Source: Clostridia bacterium (lineage in GTDB: Bacteria > Bacillota > Clostridia > Oscillospirales > Acutalibacteraceae). From it: a stretch of DNA of 64,000 bases. The notes under the pieces were generated by a model. That model was not told where the DNA came from, searched no databases, and was given only the letters and a program-made list of their open reading frames with translations. Shown here one piece after another: positions 16,431 to 27,419 of this stretch. The translations under genes and the position numbers were made by a program. The stretch covers positions 1-64,000 of the forward strand of contig JAFSYP010000071.1 in the NCBI GenBank assembly GCA_017449935.1, given 5' to 3'. Numbering within the stretch: position 1 is the stretch's first letter; every line of letters starts with the position of its first letter.

Positions 16431-17264
16431 TTATTCGTTTCGCAGCCCGCGAAGCAGCGCGATCTCCTCGGCATAACCGTCGAGGTCGTTCGGCGTTTCG
16501 AGATAAAACGGCAGATCGCGCAGCGCGGGATGATTGACGATGCGCGCGAACGCCTCGGTCCCGATGTGCCCGAGGCCGATCTTCTCGTGCCTGTCCTTGT
16601 GTGACGAAAGCGGATTCTTGCTGTCGTTGATATGTACCGCGCGCAGATGCGAAAGCCCGATCACGTTGTCAAACTGCGTCAAAACGCCGTCGAGGTCGTT
16701 TACGACGTCATAACCGCCGTCGTGCACATGACAGGTGTCCAGACACACGCCGAGCTTTTCCCGAAGCTGCACACGATCCATGATCTCCCGCAGCTCCTCA
16801 AACCTTGAGCCGACCTCGGAGCCTTTGCCCGCCATCGTTTCGAGCAGGACGGTCGTCGTCATCTCCGGCCACAGAATCTGATTGAGCGTGGCGGCGATCT
16901 TTTCGATCCCGACCTCCACACCCTGCTGAACGTGACTGCCGGGATGAAAATTGTAAAGCTGGCCGGGCGTATACTCCATACGCAGAAGATCGTCCTTCAT
17001 CGTCTGGAGACAAAACTCCATGACGCGCGCATCCGCAGCGCAGGCGTTGAGCGTATACGGCGCGTGCGCGAGGATCGTTCGGATCCCGTGTTCGGCAGCA
17101 TAGGCATGGAACGCGGCCACGTCCGCTTCGTCCATTTCCTTCGCCGAACCGCCCCGCGGATTCCGTGTAAAAAACTGGAACGTGTTGGCGCCCAGTTCAA
17201 CAGCCTGCCGCGCCATAAAAAGATAGCCCTTGGAAGCAGACAAATGACATCCGATCGTAAACAT
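16431..17264 (-). CDS. nfo: Deoxyribonuclease IV (AP endonuclease)
   Basis: A 277-residue tri-zinc apurinic/apyrimidinic endonuclease of base-excision repair. The expected ligand set is visible: His in LAHAPYTLN and YNFHPGSHV, Glu in LLETMAGKG, Asp and His in [13 protein letters not shown], His and Asp in [10 protein letters not shown], the [12 protein letters not shown] loop and the final Glu in LETP. ATG 17264 is used because GAGGTG lies 6 nt upstream; the TTG at 17276 overlaps the upstream gene. It is the last gene of an operon with two TIM-barrel relatives and is followed by a terminator. Confidence 0.95.
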   Translation of the reverse strand: MFTIGCHLSASKGYLFMARQAVELGANTFQFFTRNPRGGSAKEMDEADVAAFHAYAAEHGIRTILAHAPYTLNACAADARVMEFCLQTMKDDLLRMEYTPGQLYNFHPGSHVQQGVEVGIEKIAATLNQILWPEMTTTVLLETMAGKGSEVGSRFEELREIMDRVQLREKLGVCLDTCHVHDGGYDVVNDLDGVLTQFDNVIGLSHLRAVHINDSKNPLSSHKDRHEKIGLGHIGTEAFARIVNHPALRDLPFYLETPNDLDGYAEEIALLRGLRNE

Positions 17265-17272
17265 AGCGCACC

Positions 17273-18139
17273 TCAAAGCATGGAAAGATATGACTTCAGA
17301 TTCTCAAGACTGATCTCCAGCGCGGGAAGATTCTCCTCGATTCCTTCAAATTCAATGCTCACAAAGCCGTCATAGCCGTGATCGCGCAGAATACGAAGGC
17401 ACTGAAGGACCGGCACATTCCCGTGACCGAGGATCGCGCCGCGCAGACGATTGCCGCCGCGCGTGCCGAAAAAGCCGCGGCCGGGATCCGGTTCGACGCC
17501 GGATTTTACGTGGAAATCCTTGACGTGTACATGGCGCGCAAACGGCGCGACGCGCGACACCGCCGCAACGGACGGCTCGTCCGCGCACAGGAAGTTGCCG
17601 ACGTCGACGAGAAGGCCGAAATTGGAATGATCGACCGCGCCGACGAGTTTCTCCACGCGCGTGCTTTCCTGACAAAACTGGCCGTGATTCTCCACCATCG
17701 TCACGATGCCGCGCTCAGCGGCGTATTCCGTCACCCTGCGGCAGCCTTCAGCGAGGATCGGCAGCGCGCTGTCAAAGGTTTTGTAGCAGCGAAAATTGTT
17801 GCGCCAGCCGCCTGCTGCATCGTGCCGCATCCCGCCCGCGCCGAGGATCTCGGCCACGCGCACCTGTGCGCACAGACGGTCGACCTCCTGCGAAAGGTCG
17901 GGCGCGTTCAGAAGATCCGCGCCGACGGTATAGTTGACGATCGGTAAAGAAAGACGCTCGGATTCTTCACGCAAAAGCTGCGCGAATTCTTCCTTCGTCA
18001 TGCTGTCCGGCGCGTCGAAATCGGTCATCTCGATCGCGTCGAAGCCCATCTCCTTCGCCAGCACCATGATATCCAATTGGTTTGCGCCGCTGCTGCGCAT
18101 ATAGCTCGAAAAGCTGTAAGAGCTCACACTTGTTTTCAT
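17273..18139 (-). CDS. Sugar phosphate isomerase/epimerase family protein (AP_endonuc_2 TIM barrel)
   Basis: A 288-residue xylose-isomerase-like TIM barrel. The expected metal-binding carboxylates and histidines appear in [30 protein letters not shown] and SIEFEG. Such enzymes isomerise or epimerise sugars, inosose or sugar acids; the substrate is not identifiable. GAGGTGA precedes ATG 18139. It lies 11 nt after an equally sized relative and 8 nt before nfo. Confidence 0.85.
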   Translation of the reverse strand: MKTSVSSYSFSSYMRSSGANQLDIMVLAKEMGFDAIEMTDFDAPDSMTKEEFAQLLREESERLSLPIVNYTVGADLLNAPDLSQEVDRLCAQVRVAEILGAGGMRHDAAGGWRNNFRCYKTFDSALPILAEGCRRVTEYAAERGIVTMVENHGQFCQESTRVEKLVGAVDHSNFGLLVDVGNFLCADEPSVAAVSRVAPFARHVHVKDFHVKSGVEPDPGRGFFGTRGGNRLRGAILGHGNVPVLQCLRILRDHGYDGFVSIEFEGIEENLPALEISLENLKSYLSML

Positions 18140-18149
18140 CGCAGTCACC

Positions 18150-18995
18150 TCAGCGGATCTTTTCCTCAAGGAAAGTCACGGCCTTGCGGATATCCGCTTC
18201 CGGATCGTCGCCGACCTCGCGTTCAATGGTCAGGAAGCCTTTGAATCCGATGTCGTCAAGCGCGGCAAGATATGCGTCCCAGTTCACCGAGCCTTCGCCC
18301 AGCGGGACCTCAATGAAAGAATCGCCTGTAACGATCTCGCTCTTGCACAAGCCGTAAATGATGTCGGGGCTTTTATAGAACAGCTGTTTGCCGTCTTTGG
18401 CGTGAGTGTGCACGATGTATTTGCGCAGATTGTATACGGCCTTGGCGGGATCGTCGCCCGTCACCATGACGAGATTCGCCGGATCAAGATTGACGCCGAC
18501 GCCCGTGGAGCCGAGCGAATCCAGAAAGTTTTTCAGCACGGCGGAGGTTTCCGGGCCGGTCTCGACGGCGAAATGCGCGCCGACGCTGTCCGCGTAACGC
18601 GCCAGCTCAAAGCACGCCTCCTGCATCACCTTGAACCGGTCGATACGGCTGTCCTCGGGCACGACGCCGATATGCGTCGTCACAACGTCCGTTTCCAGCT
18701 CCTTTGCCAGATCAATGATCCGTTTGGAGCGTTCGATCTTTTCCGGGTTCTTGTCCGCCCACATGAAACCGCCCCCGCCGAGATCGCCGCAAAGCGCGGA
18801 GATCGTCAAGCCGTGGCTTTTGACAAGCTCGAGAAAGTCGCGTCTTTTCTGTCCGACAAGGTTTTCCGGCGCCATCTCGCCGCGCGTCGCGTAGACCTGA
18901 ATGCCCTGCGCGCCGACCGAAGCGGCTTTCTGCACTGCGGTCGGGATGTCCGTGCGGAAACTGTCAATAATTACGCCGATCGAAAAAGGATACAT
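18150..18995 (-). CDS. Sugar phosphate isomerase/epimerase family protein (AP_endonuc_2 TIM barrel)
   Basis: A 281-residue TIM barrel, the first gene of its operon. Candidate metal-ligand motifs are [39 protein letters not shown] and LTIERE. The VNLDPAN and HTHAKDG segments match the IolE/xylose-isomerase-like group. GGAGG lies 9 nt before ATG 18995. The divergent GH3 glycosidase suggests the pair processes sugars released from a glycoside, which is inference. Confidence 0.86.
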   Translation of the reverse strand: MYPFSIGVIIDSFRTDIPTAVQKAASVGAQGIQVYATRGEMAPENLVGQKRRDFLELVKSHGLTISALCGDLGGGGFMWADKNPEKIERSKRIIDLAKELETDVVTTHIGVVPEDSRIDRFKVMQEACFELARYADSVGAHFAVETGPETSAVLKNFLDSLGSTGVGVNLDPANLVMVTGDDPAKAVYNLRKYIVHTHAKDGKQLFYKSPDIIYGLCKSEIVTGDSFIEVPLGEGSVNWDAYLAALDDIGFKGFLTIEREVGDDPEADIRKAVTFLEEKIR

Positions 18996-19020
18996 ACTGC
19001 ATTCCTCCGTTTTTTCTTTG

Positions 19021-19049
19021 ATTATAGCAGATAATGACAGCCGTTGCAA
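19021..19049 (-). promoter_or_regulatory. Promoter of the TIM-barrel/nfo operon
   Basis: Minus-strand TTGCAA (19049-19044), a 17-nt spacer and TATAAT (19026-19021) give an expected start near 19014, about 20 nt before ATG 18995. It is back to back with the GH3 promoter, with about 45 bp between the two -35 boxes. Confidence 0.85.
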
Positions 19050-19094
19050 GAGAAAACAGCTTTGTGATAAGCCTTAATTTTGCAGAAAAAACAC

Positions 19095-19124
19095 TTGACC
19101 GGGCGCACATTTTGCGTCTATAAT
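19095..19124 (+). promoter_or_regulatory. Promoter of the GH3 gene
   Basis: TTGACC (19095-19100) and TATAAT (19119-19124) are separated by 18 nt, which puts initiation near 19131 and leaves a leader of about 35 nt before ATG 19166. Confidence 0.82.
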
Positions 19125-19165
19125 ATTCTTTGGTTTCCAAATACTATACCGATGGGAGCGAGATC

Positions 19166-21541
19166 ATGGACAAATATGCGCGATTCAAATACCAGCCCTG
19201 TATTCCTTTGGGCGAAGACGGTCGGCGCGTGACCGCGTCCGCCGCACACGCTGCGCTCGCGCGCGAAGCTGCCGGCGAAGGGATGGTCCTGCTGAAAAAC
19301 GAAAACGGCGCTCTGCCGCTGAAAAAAGACGAGCGTGTGGCGCTGTTCGGCAAGGCGACGATCGAATACATCAAAGGCGGCGGCGGCAGCGGCGACGTCC
19401 ACTGTCCCTATATCCGCAACATCTATGAAGGTATGCGCGAAAAAGAAGCCGAGGGCAAGATCCGCGTTTATATGCCGCTCGTCGATTTTTACTGCGACTA
19501 TGTAGAAAGGGAAAGCCGGAACATCCCCACGCAGGCGGAGATCAACAAAATCTGGGACGTTGTGAACGCGATGGACTTTTGCCAAAAGCGCGACGACATC
19601 ACTTACGACACATTCTTCCGTATGCATGTGCGCGAAGCTGAGGTGCCGGACGCATTGATCGAAGACGCCGCAGCCAACGCGGACACGGCAATCATCACGA
19701 TCAGCCGTTTCTCCGCCGAGGGCACGGATCGACGCGCCGTCGAAGGCGACTACGATCTGTCCGCGCTCGAAAAAGAGCTTATCCGAAAGGCGTCCGGACT
19801 GTTCGGAAAGGTCGTCGTCGTGCTCAACACCGGCGCCGCGGTCGACTGTGAGTCGTTTGCCGACGATCCGAACGTGCAGGCCGTTCTGATGGCGTGGCAG
19901 GGCGGCATGGAGGGCGGTATGGCGATCGCCGACATCCTTTGCGGCGACGTAAATCCCTCCGGCAAGCTCCCCGATACGATCGCGCGCAGCTATGCGTTCC
20001 AGCCGTCCGCCGGAGACTTCCACGAGAGCTTTGATTATCTCAACTATTCCGAGGATATTTACGTCGGCTACCGTTACTTCGAGACGATCCCCGGCGCAAA
20101 GGAAAAGGTCCGCTACCCGTTCGGCTTCGGTCTGTCATACACAACGTTCCGACTGGATTCCTGCGTGATCGGCGCCAATAACGGCCGCATCACCGCCGCG
20201 CTGCGTGTAACGAACACGGGCAGCTTTGCCGGAAAAGAGGTCATTCAGCTTTATTATTCTGCCCCGCAGGGCAAACTCGGCAAGCCGGCGTGCGCGCTTG
20301 GCGCTTTCTATAAGACGCGGCTTCTTGCGCCGGGCGACAGCGAATTGATCGCACTCGGCATGGACGTCGCGCAGATGGCTTCGTTCGACGATCTGGGCAA
20401 AGTGCAAAAGTCCGCCTATGTGCTTGAGAAGGGCGAATATACATTCTATCTCGGCACGTCGGTCGAAAACGCCGAAAAGCAGGATTACGTCTATACCGTT
20501 GAAAAGGATACGGTCGTGCAGCAGCTTTCCGCGCTGTGCCGCCCGTTCAGACTGCAAAAGCGCCTGCTTGCGGACGGCAGCTTTGAAACGCTTCCGACAG
20601 GCGAAGAATCATACCTCTATGTAGATCCGACGGACGTCGTCTATGCCCACACGGAAACGGAGATCCCCTTTGACAAGGTCGGCAGCAACGTCACGCTCGA
20701 CGCGTTCGTCAACCAGTTCACGCCCGACGAACTGAAATCCTTCGTCGGCGGCACAGGCCGTGTCGGCGTTTGCAACACCGGATGCTTCGGTCCCCTGCCG
20801 CGCTTGGGCGTTCCCGCTATCCCGACCGCGGACGGTCCGGCGGGGCTGCGTCTGGATGAGGAAACCGGAATCCCGACGACGGCGTTCCCCAGCGCGACGC
20901 TCCTGGCCGCCACGTGGAACGAAGACCTCCTGTACGCCGTCGGCAGAGCCGCCGCGGGCGAAGTGCGCGAAAACAATCTCGGCGTCTGGCTCGCGCCGGC
21001 CATGAACATCCACCGTAATCCCCTCTGCGGCCGTAATTTTGAGTATTACTCCGAAGACCCGCTGCTGGCCGGAAAAATCGGCGCGGCGGAGATCCGCGGC
21101 ATCCAATCGCGCAAGGTCGCCGTGTCGCTCAAGCATTTTGCCTGCAACAACAAGGAAGCGAACCGTTTCGGCTGCGACGCGCGCATTTCCGAACGCGCGC
21201 TGCGCGAAATCTATCTCAAATGCTTTGAGATCGCTGTGCGGGAGGCTGATCCCTGGACGATCATGTCATCCTACAACCTTATCAACGGCAGACACACCAG
21301 CGAAAGCTGGGAGCTGCTGTGCGGTATTCTGCGCAACGAATGGGGCTTCGGCGGCATGATCACGACCGACTGGGGCCAGAAAAACGATCCGGTTCGCGAA
21401 GTGCGCGCCGGCAACGACCTGAAAATGCACATCGGATATCCGGACGATCTGCAGGCCGGCCTCGACCGCGGCGAGATCACCGCAGCGCATCTGAAGGTCT
21501 GCGTCATGCGTATTCTGGAAATGTTCATGAAGCTCGACTAA
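19166..21541 (+). CDS. Glycoside hydrolase family 3 with permuted domain order
   Basis: A 791-residue cytoplasmic glycosidase, probably a beta-glucosidase or beta-xylosidase. The usual GH3 order is reversed: the GH3_C alpha/beta sandwich comes first (about 25-325, with GEGMVLLKNENGALPL, NPSGKLPDT and YPFGFGLSYTTF), then a fibronectin-III-like part, and the TIM-barrel catalytic domain comes last (about 530-790). The catalytic domain shows TADGPAGLR, KHFACNNKE and the nucleophile D735 in TTDWG. This permutation is known from Ruminococcus albus and Butyrivibrio enzymes. There is no signal peptide. ATG 19166 with GGGAG upstream is preferred over the TTG at 19130, which lies at the predicted transcription start. 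Confidence 0.92.
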   Translation: MDKYARFKYQPCIPLGEDGRRVTASAAHAALAREAAGEGMVLLKNENGALPLKKDERVALFGKATIEYIKGGGGSGDVHCPYIRNIYEGMREKEAEGKIRVYMPLVDFYCDYVERESRNIPTQAEINKIWDVVNAMDFCQKRDDITYDTFFRMHVREAEVPDALIEDAAANADTAIITISRFSAEGTDRRAVEGDYDLSALEKELIRKASGLFGKVVVVLNTGAAVDCESFADDPNVQAVLMAWQGGMEGGMAIADILCGDVNPSGKLPDTIARSYAFQPSAGDFHESFDYLNYSEDIYVGYRYFETIPGAKEKVRYPFGFGLSYTTFRLDSCVIGANNGRITAALRVTNTGSFAGKEVIQLYYSAPQGKLGKPACALGAFYKTRLLAPGDSELIALGMDVAQMASFDDLGKVQKSAYVLEKGEYTFYLGTSVENAEKQDYVYTVEKDTVVQQLSALCRPFRLQKRLLADGSFETLPTGEESYLYVDPTDVVYAHTETEIPFDKVGSNVTLDAFVNQFTPDELKSFVGGTGRVGVCNTGCFGPLPRLGVPAIPTADGPAGLRLDEETGIPTTAFPSATLLAATWNEDLLYAVGRAAAGEVRENNLGVWLAPAMNIHRNPLCGRNFEYYSEDPLLAGKIGAAEIRGIQSRKVAVSLKHFACNNKEANRFGCDARISERALREIYLKCFEIAVREADPWTIMSSYNLINGRHTSESWELLCGILRNEWGFGGMITTDWGQKNDPVREVRAGNDLKMHIGYPDDLQAGLDRGEITAAHLKVCVMRILEMFMKLD

Positions 21542-21554
21542 ATACAGTAAAAAA

Positions 21555-21588
21555 CAGCCGGCGTTGATCTGTGCATCGACGCCGGCTG
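21555..21588. terminator. Bidirectional intrinsic terminator
   Basis: CAGCCGGCG...CGCCGGCTG forms a near-perfect stem with a loop around CTGTGC. On the minus strand it is followed by TTTTTT and on the plus strand by CTGTATTTTATA. It lies 14 nt after the GH3 stop and 19 nt after the last permease gene of the converging operon, so it can serve both. Confidence 0.9.
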
Positions 21589-21606
21589 CTGTATTTTATA
21601 TTCTAT

Positions 21607-22617
21607 TTACCGATCCTCGCGGAAGTAAGACCGGCCCAATGCCGCGGGCGGCTGATTCTCACGCTTTTTCTGAACGCTGGAGATGATCAGAACAAGGATC
21701 GTGATCACATACGGGATCGCTTCCAGCAGCGCGCTCTGTGCGCTTGTCATGCGCACGCCGAACACGCCGATGTAGTTGTACAGCCAGTAGCACAGACCGA
21801 ACAGGAAGGACCCCCAGATCAGATTCAACGGACGCCAGATTGCAAAGATCACGAGCGCAACGGCAAGCCAGCCCAGCGCCTGAATGCCGCCGGCTGCACC
21901 GGTCGACCATCCGCCATAGTTGTAATCCAGGATGTAGTAAGCGCCGCCAAGCCCGGCAATACCCGCGCCGACAGACGTCGCAAGATACTTGTATCTGCTG
22001 ACGTTGATACCGGCTGCGTCCGCCGTGCCGGAGTTTTCGCCGACGGCACGCAGATTCAGGCCCACACGCGTGCGCTTGAGGAAAACCGCCATCACGATTG
22101 CGATCACGATTGCGACGTACAGCATGAAGCCATGGCCGAAGAAGACTTCTTCGATGACCGTCGCAATCTTTCCGGAGCCGAGTTCAACGGGCATACGCTT
22201 GGAAAACAAACGGTTGGCAAACGTCGCTTTCACCGTCACAACGCCTTCCGGAATGATGAACATGCCGAAGAATTTCGCAAGGCCGGAACCGAAAATGGTC
22301 ATGGCAAGTCCGGTGACGTTCTGGTTGGCGCGTAACGTCGTCGTCAACAGACAGAAGAGCGCTCCGGCAAGCGCCGAGAAGAAGAAAGCGCAAAAGATCG
22401 CAATAAAGATGGACAGGAACGCGTTCGGATTCTGCGCATTCATTTCATACAGATACGTACATCCGAAGCCGAATGCGCCGCCGATACACATGATACCGGG
22501 CGTTCCGAGGTTCATGTTGCCGGATTTTTCCGTCAAAGTCTCGCCCATCGCGCCGAACATGATGACCACGCCGAACAGGATCGCCCGCGTGATCCAGGAA
22601 AGGATCGTACTAAGCAT
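21607..22617 (-). CDS. Nucleoside-type ABC transporter permease (NupQ/YufQ-like)
   Basis: A 336-residue BPD_transp_2 permease with about 8-10 membrane helices, the second membrane subunit of a BMP-dependent nucleoside/purine importer. Conserved features include MGETLTEKSGNMNLG near the N-terminus, TRVGLNLRAVGEN, and AADAAGINV-like spacing (TADAAGINVSRYKYLAT). The start is uncertain: ATG 22617 overlaps the upstream stop by 8 bp with GGAGG 12 nt ahead, while GTG 22626 lies only 3 nt from that site. It is the last gene of the operon before the 21555 terminator. Confidence 0.88.
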   Translation of the reverse strand: MLSTILSWITRAILFGVVIMFGAMGETLTEKSGNMNLGTPGIMCIGGAFGFGCTYLYEMNAQNPNAFLSIFIAIFCAFFFSALAGALFCLLTTTLRANQNVTGLAMTIFGSGLAKFFGMFIIPEGVVTVKATFANRLFSKRMPVELGSGKIATVIEEVFFGHGFMLYVAIVIAIVMAVFLKRTRVGLNLRAVGENSGTADAAGINVSRYKYLATSVGAGIAGLGGAYYILDYNYGGWSTGAAGGIQALGWLAVALVIFAIWRPLNLIWGSFLFGLCYWLYNYIGVFGVRMTSAQSALLEAIPYVITILVLIISSVQKKRENQPPAALGRSYFREDR

Positions 22618-23780
22618 CGGATGCACGCACCTCCGTTTCGCTCTTATGTTTGGGATGCGCCTTCTTGCGGAAGACGAGCTTATAGTTCATAAAGAACGCG
22701 CCGCCGATGATGCAGAAAAGGACGATGCCGATCATGACGTTGCCCGCGCCGACCGCAAAGGCCGGGAAGGAGTTGCCGAGCTGACCGGTGCCTTTTTCAA
22801 GAAACTGGATCAGGACCGCGATCAGGATCATGCCCAGCGTATTAAAGTTCGCGAGCCATGCCACGATGATCGCCGTAAAGCCGTAGCCGCTCGTCACGGT
22901 GTGGACGGCTTCGGCGGAGTACGCGATGTTATGATTCTGGCCGGCCACGGTCAGGCCGCCGCACAGACCGCAGATCGCGCCGGAGATCGCCATGGTGCGA
23001 ATGATGACCTTGCGCACGTTGATGCCCGCGTACCGCGCCGTATTGGCGGAATCGCCGACGACGGCGATCTCATATCCCTGTTTTGTCTTTTTCAGATAGA
23101 AATACATGATCACGGCCAGCGCGACAAAGATCACGATATTCCAGCCGTAGCTGCGGTCAAACAGAGGCGGCAGCCACGTTTGCTCCGGGAAGGTCGGCAG
23201 CGCGGAGAGCTTGCCCTTCCACATATTGTAGAAGTAGTCCATGATCTTCATGGCGACGTAGTTCATCATCAGCGTAAAGAGCGTCTCGTTCGTTCCCCAG
23301 TACGCCTTGAAAACGGCCGGGATAACGCCCCAGATCGCGCCGCTGACGATACAAACGATGACCATAAGAAAGATCAGCAGCGGTTTGGGCATACCGGAAC
23401 CGAAATCGTGCATGAGGATCGCCGTCATCAACCCGCCCATGATGATCTGGCCCTCGGCGCCGATGTTCCAGAATTTCATCTTGAACGCGGGCGCGAGCGC
23501 GACGGAAATACAAAGAAGCTTTGCCGAATAGATCGCCGTATCCCAGAGCATGATCCGCATACTGCGCGCGTTCCCGGGAATGCCGAACGTACCGTTCCAC
23601 ATCTGCGAGAGCGCGTTGCCGATGGTAACCTCGCCCTTGCCGACGACCAGGATATAGATGCCGCAGATCAGCAGCGCGGCCAGCAGAGAGCCGGCGCGCA
23701 CGGCGATCGAACGGCCGGTCGAAGGAAGACCGCGTTTGACGATCCGAACAAGCGGTTCACGCGTCGTGTGTTTTCCGGAT

Positions 23781-23788
<8 letters not shown>
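22610..23788 (-). CDS. Nucleoside-type ABC transporter permease (NupP/YufP-like)
   Basis: A 392-residue BPD_transp_2 permease, the first membrane subunit of the importer. Multiple hydrophobic helices span about 25-370. The motifs KMKFWNIGAEGQI and GYEIAVVGDSANTARYAGI are typical of this subunit in YufP-type systems. A strong AAAGGAGG precedes ATG 23788. The gene overlaps both the ATPase gene (8 bp) and the second permease gene. Confidence 0.9.
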
Positions 23789-25328
<1,540 letters not shown>

Positions 25329-25381
25329 ATGCCCCAACCGAACCGATCGTTCGTTTCGTTCCTTTCACTGAAAATATCTAA

Positions 25382-25407
25382 GAAGGGAAGCCCGAAGGCT
25401 TCCCTTC
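25382..25407 (-). terminator. Hairpin between the BMP and ATPase genes, probable partial terminator or mRNA processing stem
   Basis: GAAGGGAAGCC-cgaa-GGCTTCCCTTC is a perfect 11-bp stem with a 4-nt loop, 15 nt after the BMP stop. On the minus strand it is followed by TTAGATATTTTC, a poor U-tract. Such stems often raise the level of the binding-protein transcript over the downstream transporter genes. That role is inferred. Confidence 0.7.
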
Positions 25408-25422
25408 CGCAAAGAGTTTAAC

Positions 25423-26706
25423 TTAATCCGCGTAATCGGACGCGATCTCGTTGATGCCGTCGATACGGATGTCAAAGTACGGCGCCGCACGCAGCGTAGA
25501 CTCGTCAAAGAACGTCACGCCGTTTTCGGTCTTGATGGCTTCCGCACCGTTCATGCCGAAGGCCTCGGTGTAGGAATCCAGATTCTTTCCGTCCTTCGTG
25601 AAGGTGGAGCAGTCGAACACCTTGATGGAACCGTCTTTGATGCCGGCGATTGCCGCGTCGACCGCTTCCTGCGTGCCGTCCGCGCAAGCCTTGCCGAGAT
25701 CGGTGATCATAACGGCATCCTGCGAATAGCCTTCCGCCCAATCCTGCGGAACGGGCGTGCCGTCAAGAACGGCTCTGAACAGCGTTTCATAGTACACTTC
25801 CCAGTTGTTGGAAGCGGAGGTCAGCACCACGTCGGGCGCCACGTCGGTCATCGGGACGTTGTAACCGACAGAGTAGCACATCGTGTTCGTACCGGCGGTA
25901 TGCGCCTTCTGCACGGCGGCAGGCGCGCCGGTGGAATCCGCGTGCTGGCCGATGATGACGCAGCCCTGCTCCATCAGGAATTCGCCGACAGCAGCTTCTC
26001 TCTCCTCGCTGAACCAGGAGTTGGTGTACTTCACGGTCATAACAACGTTGGGCACAACGCTCTTCAGGCCGAGATAGAACGCGGTGTAGCCGGAAACCAC
26101 TTCCGCGTAGTTGAACGCGCCGACGTAACCGATCTTGATGTTTTCGCCCTCATAGTTCTTCGGGCAGTCGGTCGGATTCAGTTCGCCGGAATCCAGCAGA
26201 GACTTCAGCTTCATGCCGGCCACGACGCCGGAAACGTATCTGGACTCAAAAACCTTTGTGAACGCGTTGAAATAGTTCGGCAGGCCGGAACCGGCAGCCT
26301 CATCGCCCGTCATGGCGACGAAGACGACTTCGGGGTTGTCCTTAATGACGCTGCCGAAATTGAACTGATGACCGTAGGAGTTTGTGATGATGACGTCACA
26401 GCCGCCGGCAATCAGGTTGTTGGCGTTGGTCTCGACGGAAGTATCCTCCGGGATCTTCTTTTTGTACTCGAGCGTAACGGTCTTGCCTTCTTCCGCAAGC
26501 GCTTTCACGGCGGCTTCCATGCCGTTCATGTGCGCGAGCGTATAGCCCTCTGTTTCGTCGCCGACAAGGATCGCGCCGACCTTGATGGAATCAGACGAAG
26601 ACGCTCCGTTTGCCGGTTCTTTCTTGCCGGGGTCCTTGTCCGCACCGCAGGCAGCAAGGCTGAGAACGAGGACCAGTGCCAAGAGAATCGCGAGAATCTT
26701 TTTCAT
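25423..26706 (-). CDS. BMP-family substrate-binding lipoprotein (nucleoside/purine uptake)
   Basis: A 427-residue extracytoplasmic binding lipoprotein of the basic membrane protein family, which in characterised relatives (NupN, PnrA, CD-type Med) binds purine nucleosides. The signal peptide ends in the lipobox LAAC with C20 as the lipidated residue. The domain begins near 40 with IKVGAILVGDETEGYT. GGAGG lies before ATG 26706. It is followed by the ATPase and two permeases and preceded by xpt, so purine capture is the likely role. Confidence 0.9.
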   Translation of the reverse strand: MKKILAILLALVLVLSLAACGADKDPGKKEPANGASSSDSIKVGAILVGDETEGYTLAHMNGMEAAVKALAEEGKTVTLEYKKKIPEDTSVETNANNLIAGGCDVIITNSYGHQFNFGSVIKDNPEVVFVAMTGDEAAGSGLPNYFNAFTKVFESRYVSGVVAGMKLKSLLDSGELNPTDCPKNYEGENIKIGYVGAFNYAEVVSGYTAFYLGLKSVVPNVVMTVKYTNSWFSEEREAAVGEFLMEQGCVIIGQHADSTGAPAAVQKAHTAGTNTMCYSVGYNVPMTDVAPDVVLTSASNNWEVYYETLFRAVLDGTPVPQDWAEGYSQDAVMITDLGKACADGTQEAVDAAIAGIKDGSIKVFDCSTFTKDGKNLDSYTEAFGMNGAEAIKTENGVTFFDESTLRAAPYFDIRIDGINEIASDYAD

Positions 26707-26754
26707 GTTGTTTTCCTCCATTTTAATATATAGCAAAATAGTTTTGCTCAACAT

Positions 26755-27330
26755 TCAATGACGGAACCGGATCGTTCCGTCATCGTCCATGGACTCGACG
26801 ATCGCCAGCGATTCCAGATGAATACCCGTCTGACGGACAAGGTCGCCGCCGTCCTGAAAGCCCTTTTCAATCACGATCCCGGCGCCGACAGGTTCCGCGC
26901 CCGCGGAACGCACGAGACGGATCAGGCCGAGAAGGGCCTGTCCCTTCGCAAGAAAATCGTCGATGATGAGGATGCGCTCTCCCGCGTGGAGAAACTCCTT
27001 CGATACGATCACATCGTAGACCTTGCCGTGCGTGAAGGATTCGACGCGCGCGGTATACACGTCCGCAGCGATGTTTTTGGTCTGCGTCTTCTTTGCGAAA
27101 ACGACAGGCACGCCGAAACGCTGGGCCGCGATACACGCGATCCCGATACCGGAGGCTTCGATGGTCAGGATCTTGTCGATCCGATCCGCAGAAAACAGCC
27201 GATAGAACTCCTCTCCGATCTGCTCGAGAAGACGAACGTCGATCTGATGATTCAGAAAACTGTCCACCTTCAGGATATTTCCGGGAAAGACTTTTCCGTC
27301 TCTGCGGATGCGCTCCTCCAGCAGAAGCAT
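26755..27330 (-). CDS. xpt: Xanthine phosphoribosyltransferase
   Basis: A 191-residue type I phosphoribosyltransferase converting xanthine and PRPP to XMP. It opens with MLLLEERIRRDGKV, has PGNILKVDSFLNHQID (about 16-31) typical of Xpt, and carries the PRPP-binding motif LIIDDFLAKGQA (121-132). ATG 27330 is preceded by AAGGGG. It is the first gene of the purine salvage and uptake operon. The leader is only about 25 nt, too short for a purine riboswitch. Confidence 0.95.
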   Translation of the reverse strand: MLLLEERIRRDGKVFPGNILKVDSFLNHQIDVRLLEQIGEEFYRLFSADRIDKILTIEASGIGIACIAAQRFGVPVVFAKKTQTKNIAADVYTARVESFTHGKVYDVIVSKEFLHAGERILIIDDFLAKGQALLGLIRLVRSAGAEPVGAGIVIEKGFQDGGDLVRQTGIHLESLAIVESMDDDGTIRFRH

Positions 27331-27362
27331 CCGACACCACCCCTTCGACAAAAATCAAATGT

Positions 27363-27391
27363 ATTATACAATATGTTGTGGGAAAATGCAA
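27363..27391 (-). promoter_or_regulatory. Promoter of the xpt-BMP-ABC operon
   Basis: Minus-strand TTGCAT (27391-27386), 17 nt and TATAAT (27368-27363). Transcription would start near 27356, leaving about 25 nt before ATG 27330. It lies between the GPH transporter's stop at 27420 and xpt. Confidence 0.83.
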
Positions 27392-27419
27392 TATCCCCGC
27401 CGCATTTTTTCAAATAAAA

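Noticed and set aside
25339..25353. CGAACCGATCGTTCG dyad resembling a LexA box
   Set aside because: The half-sites are correct but the spacing is 5 nt instead of 4, and it lies inside an operon just before the ATPase start, not at a promoter.
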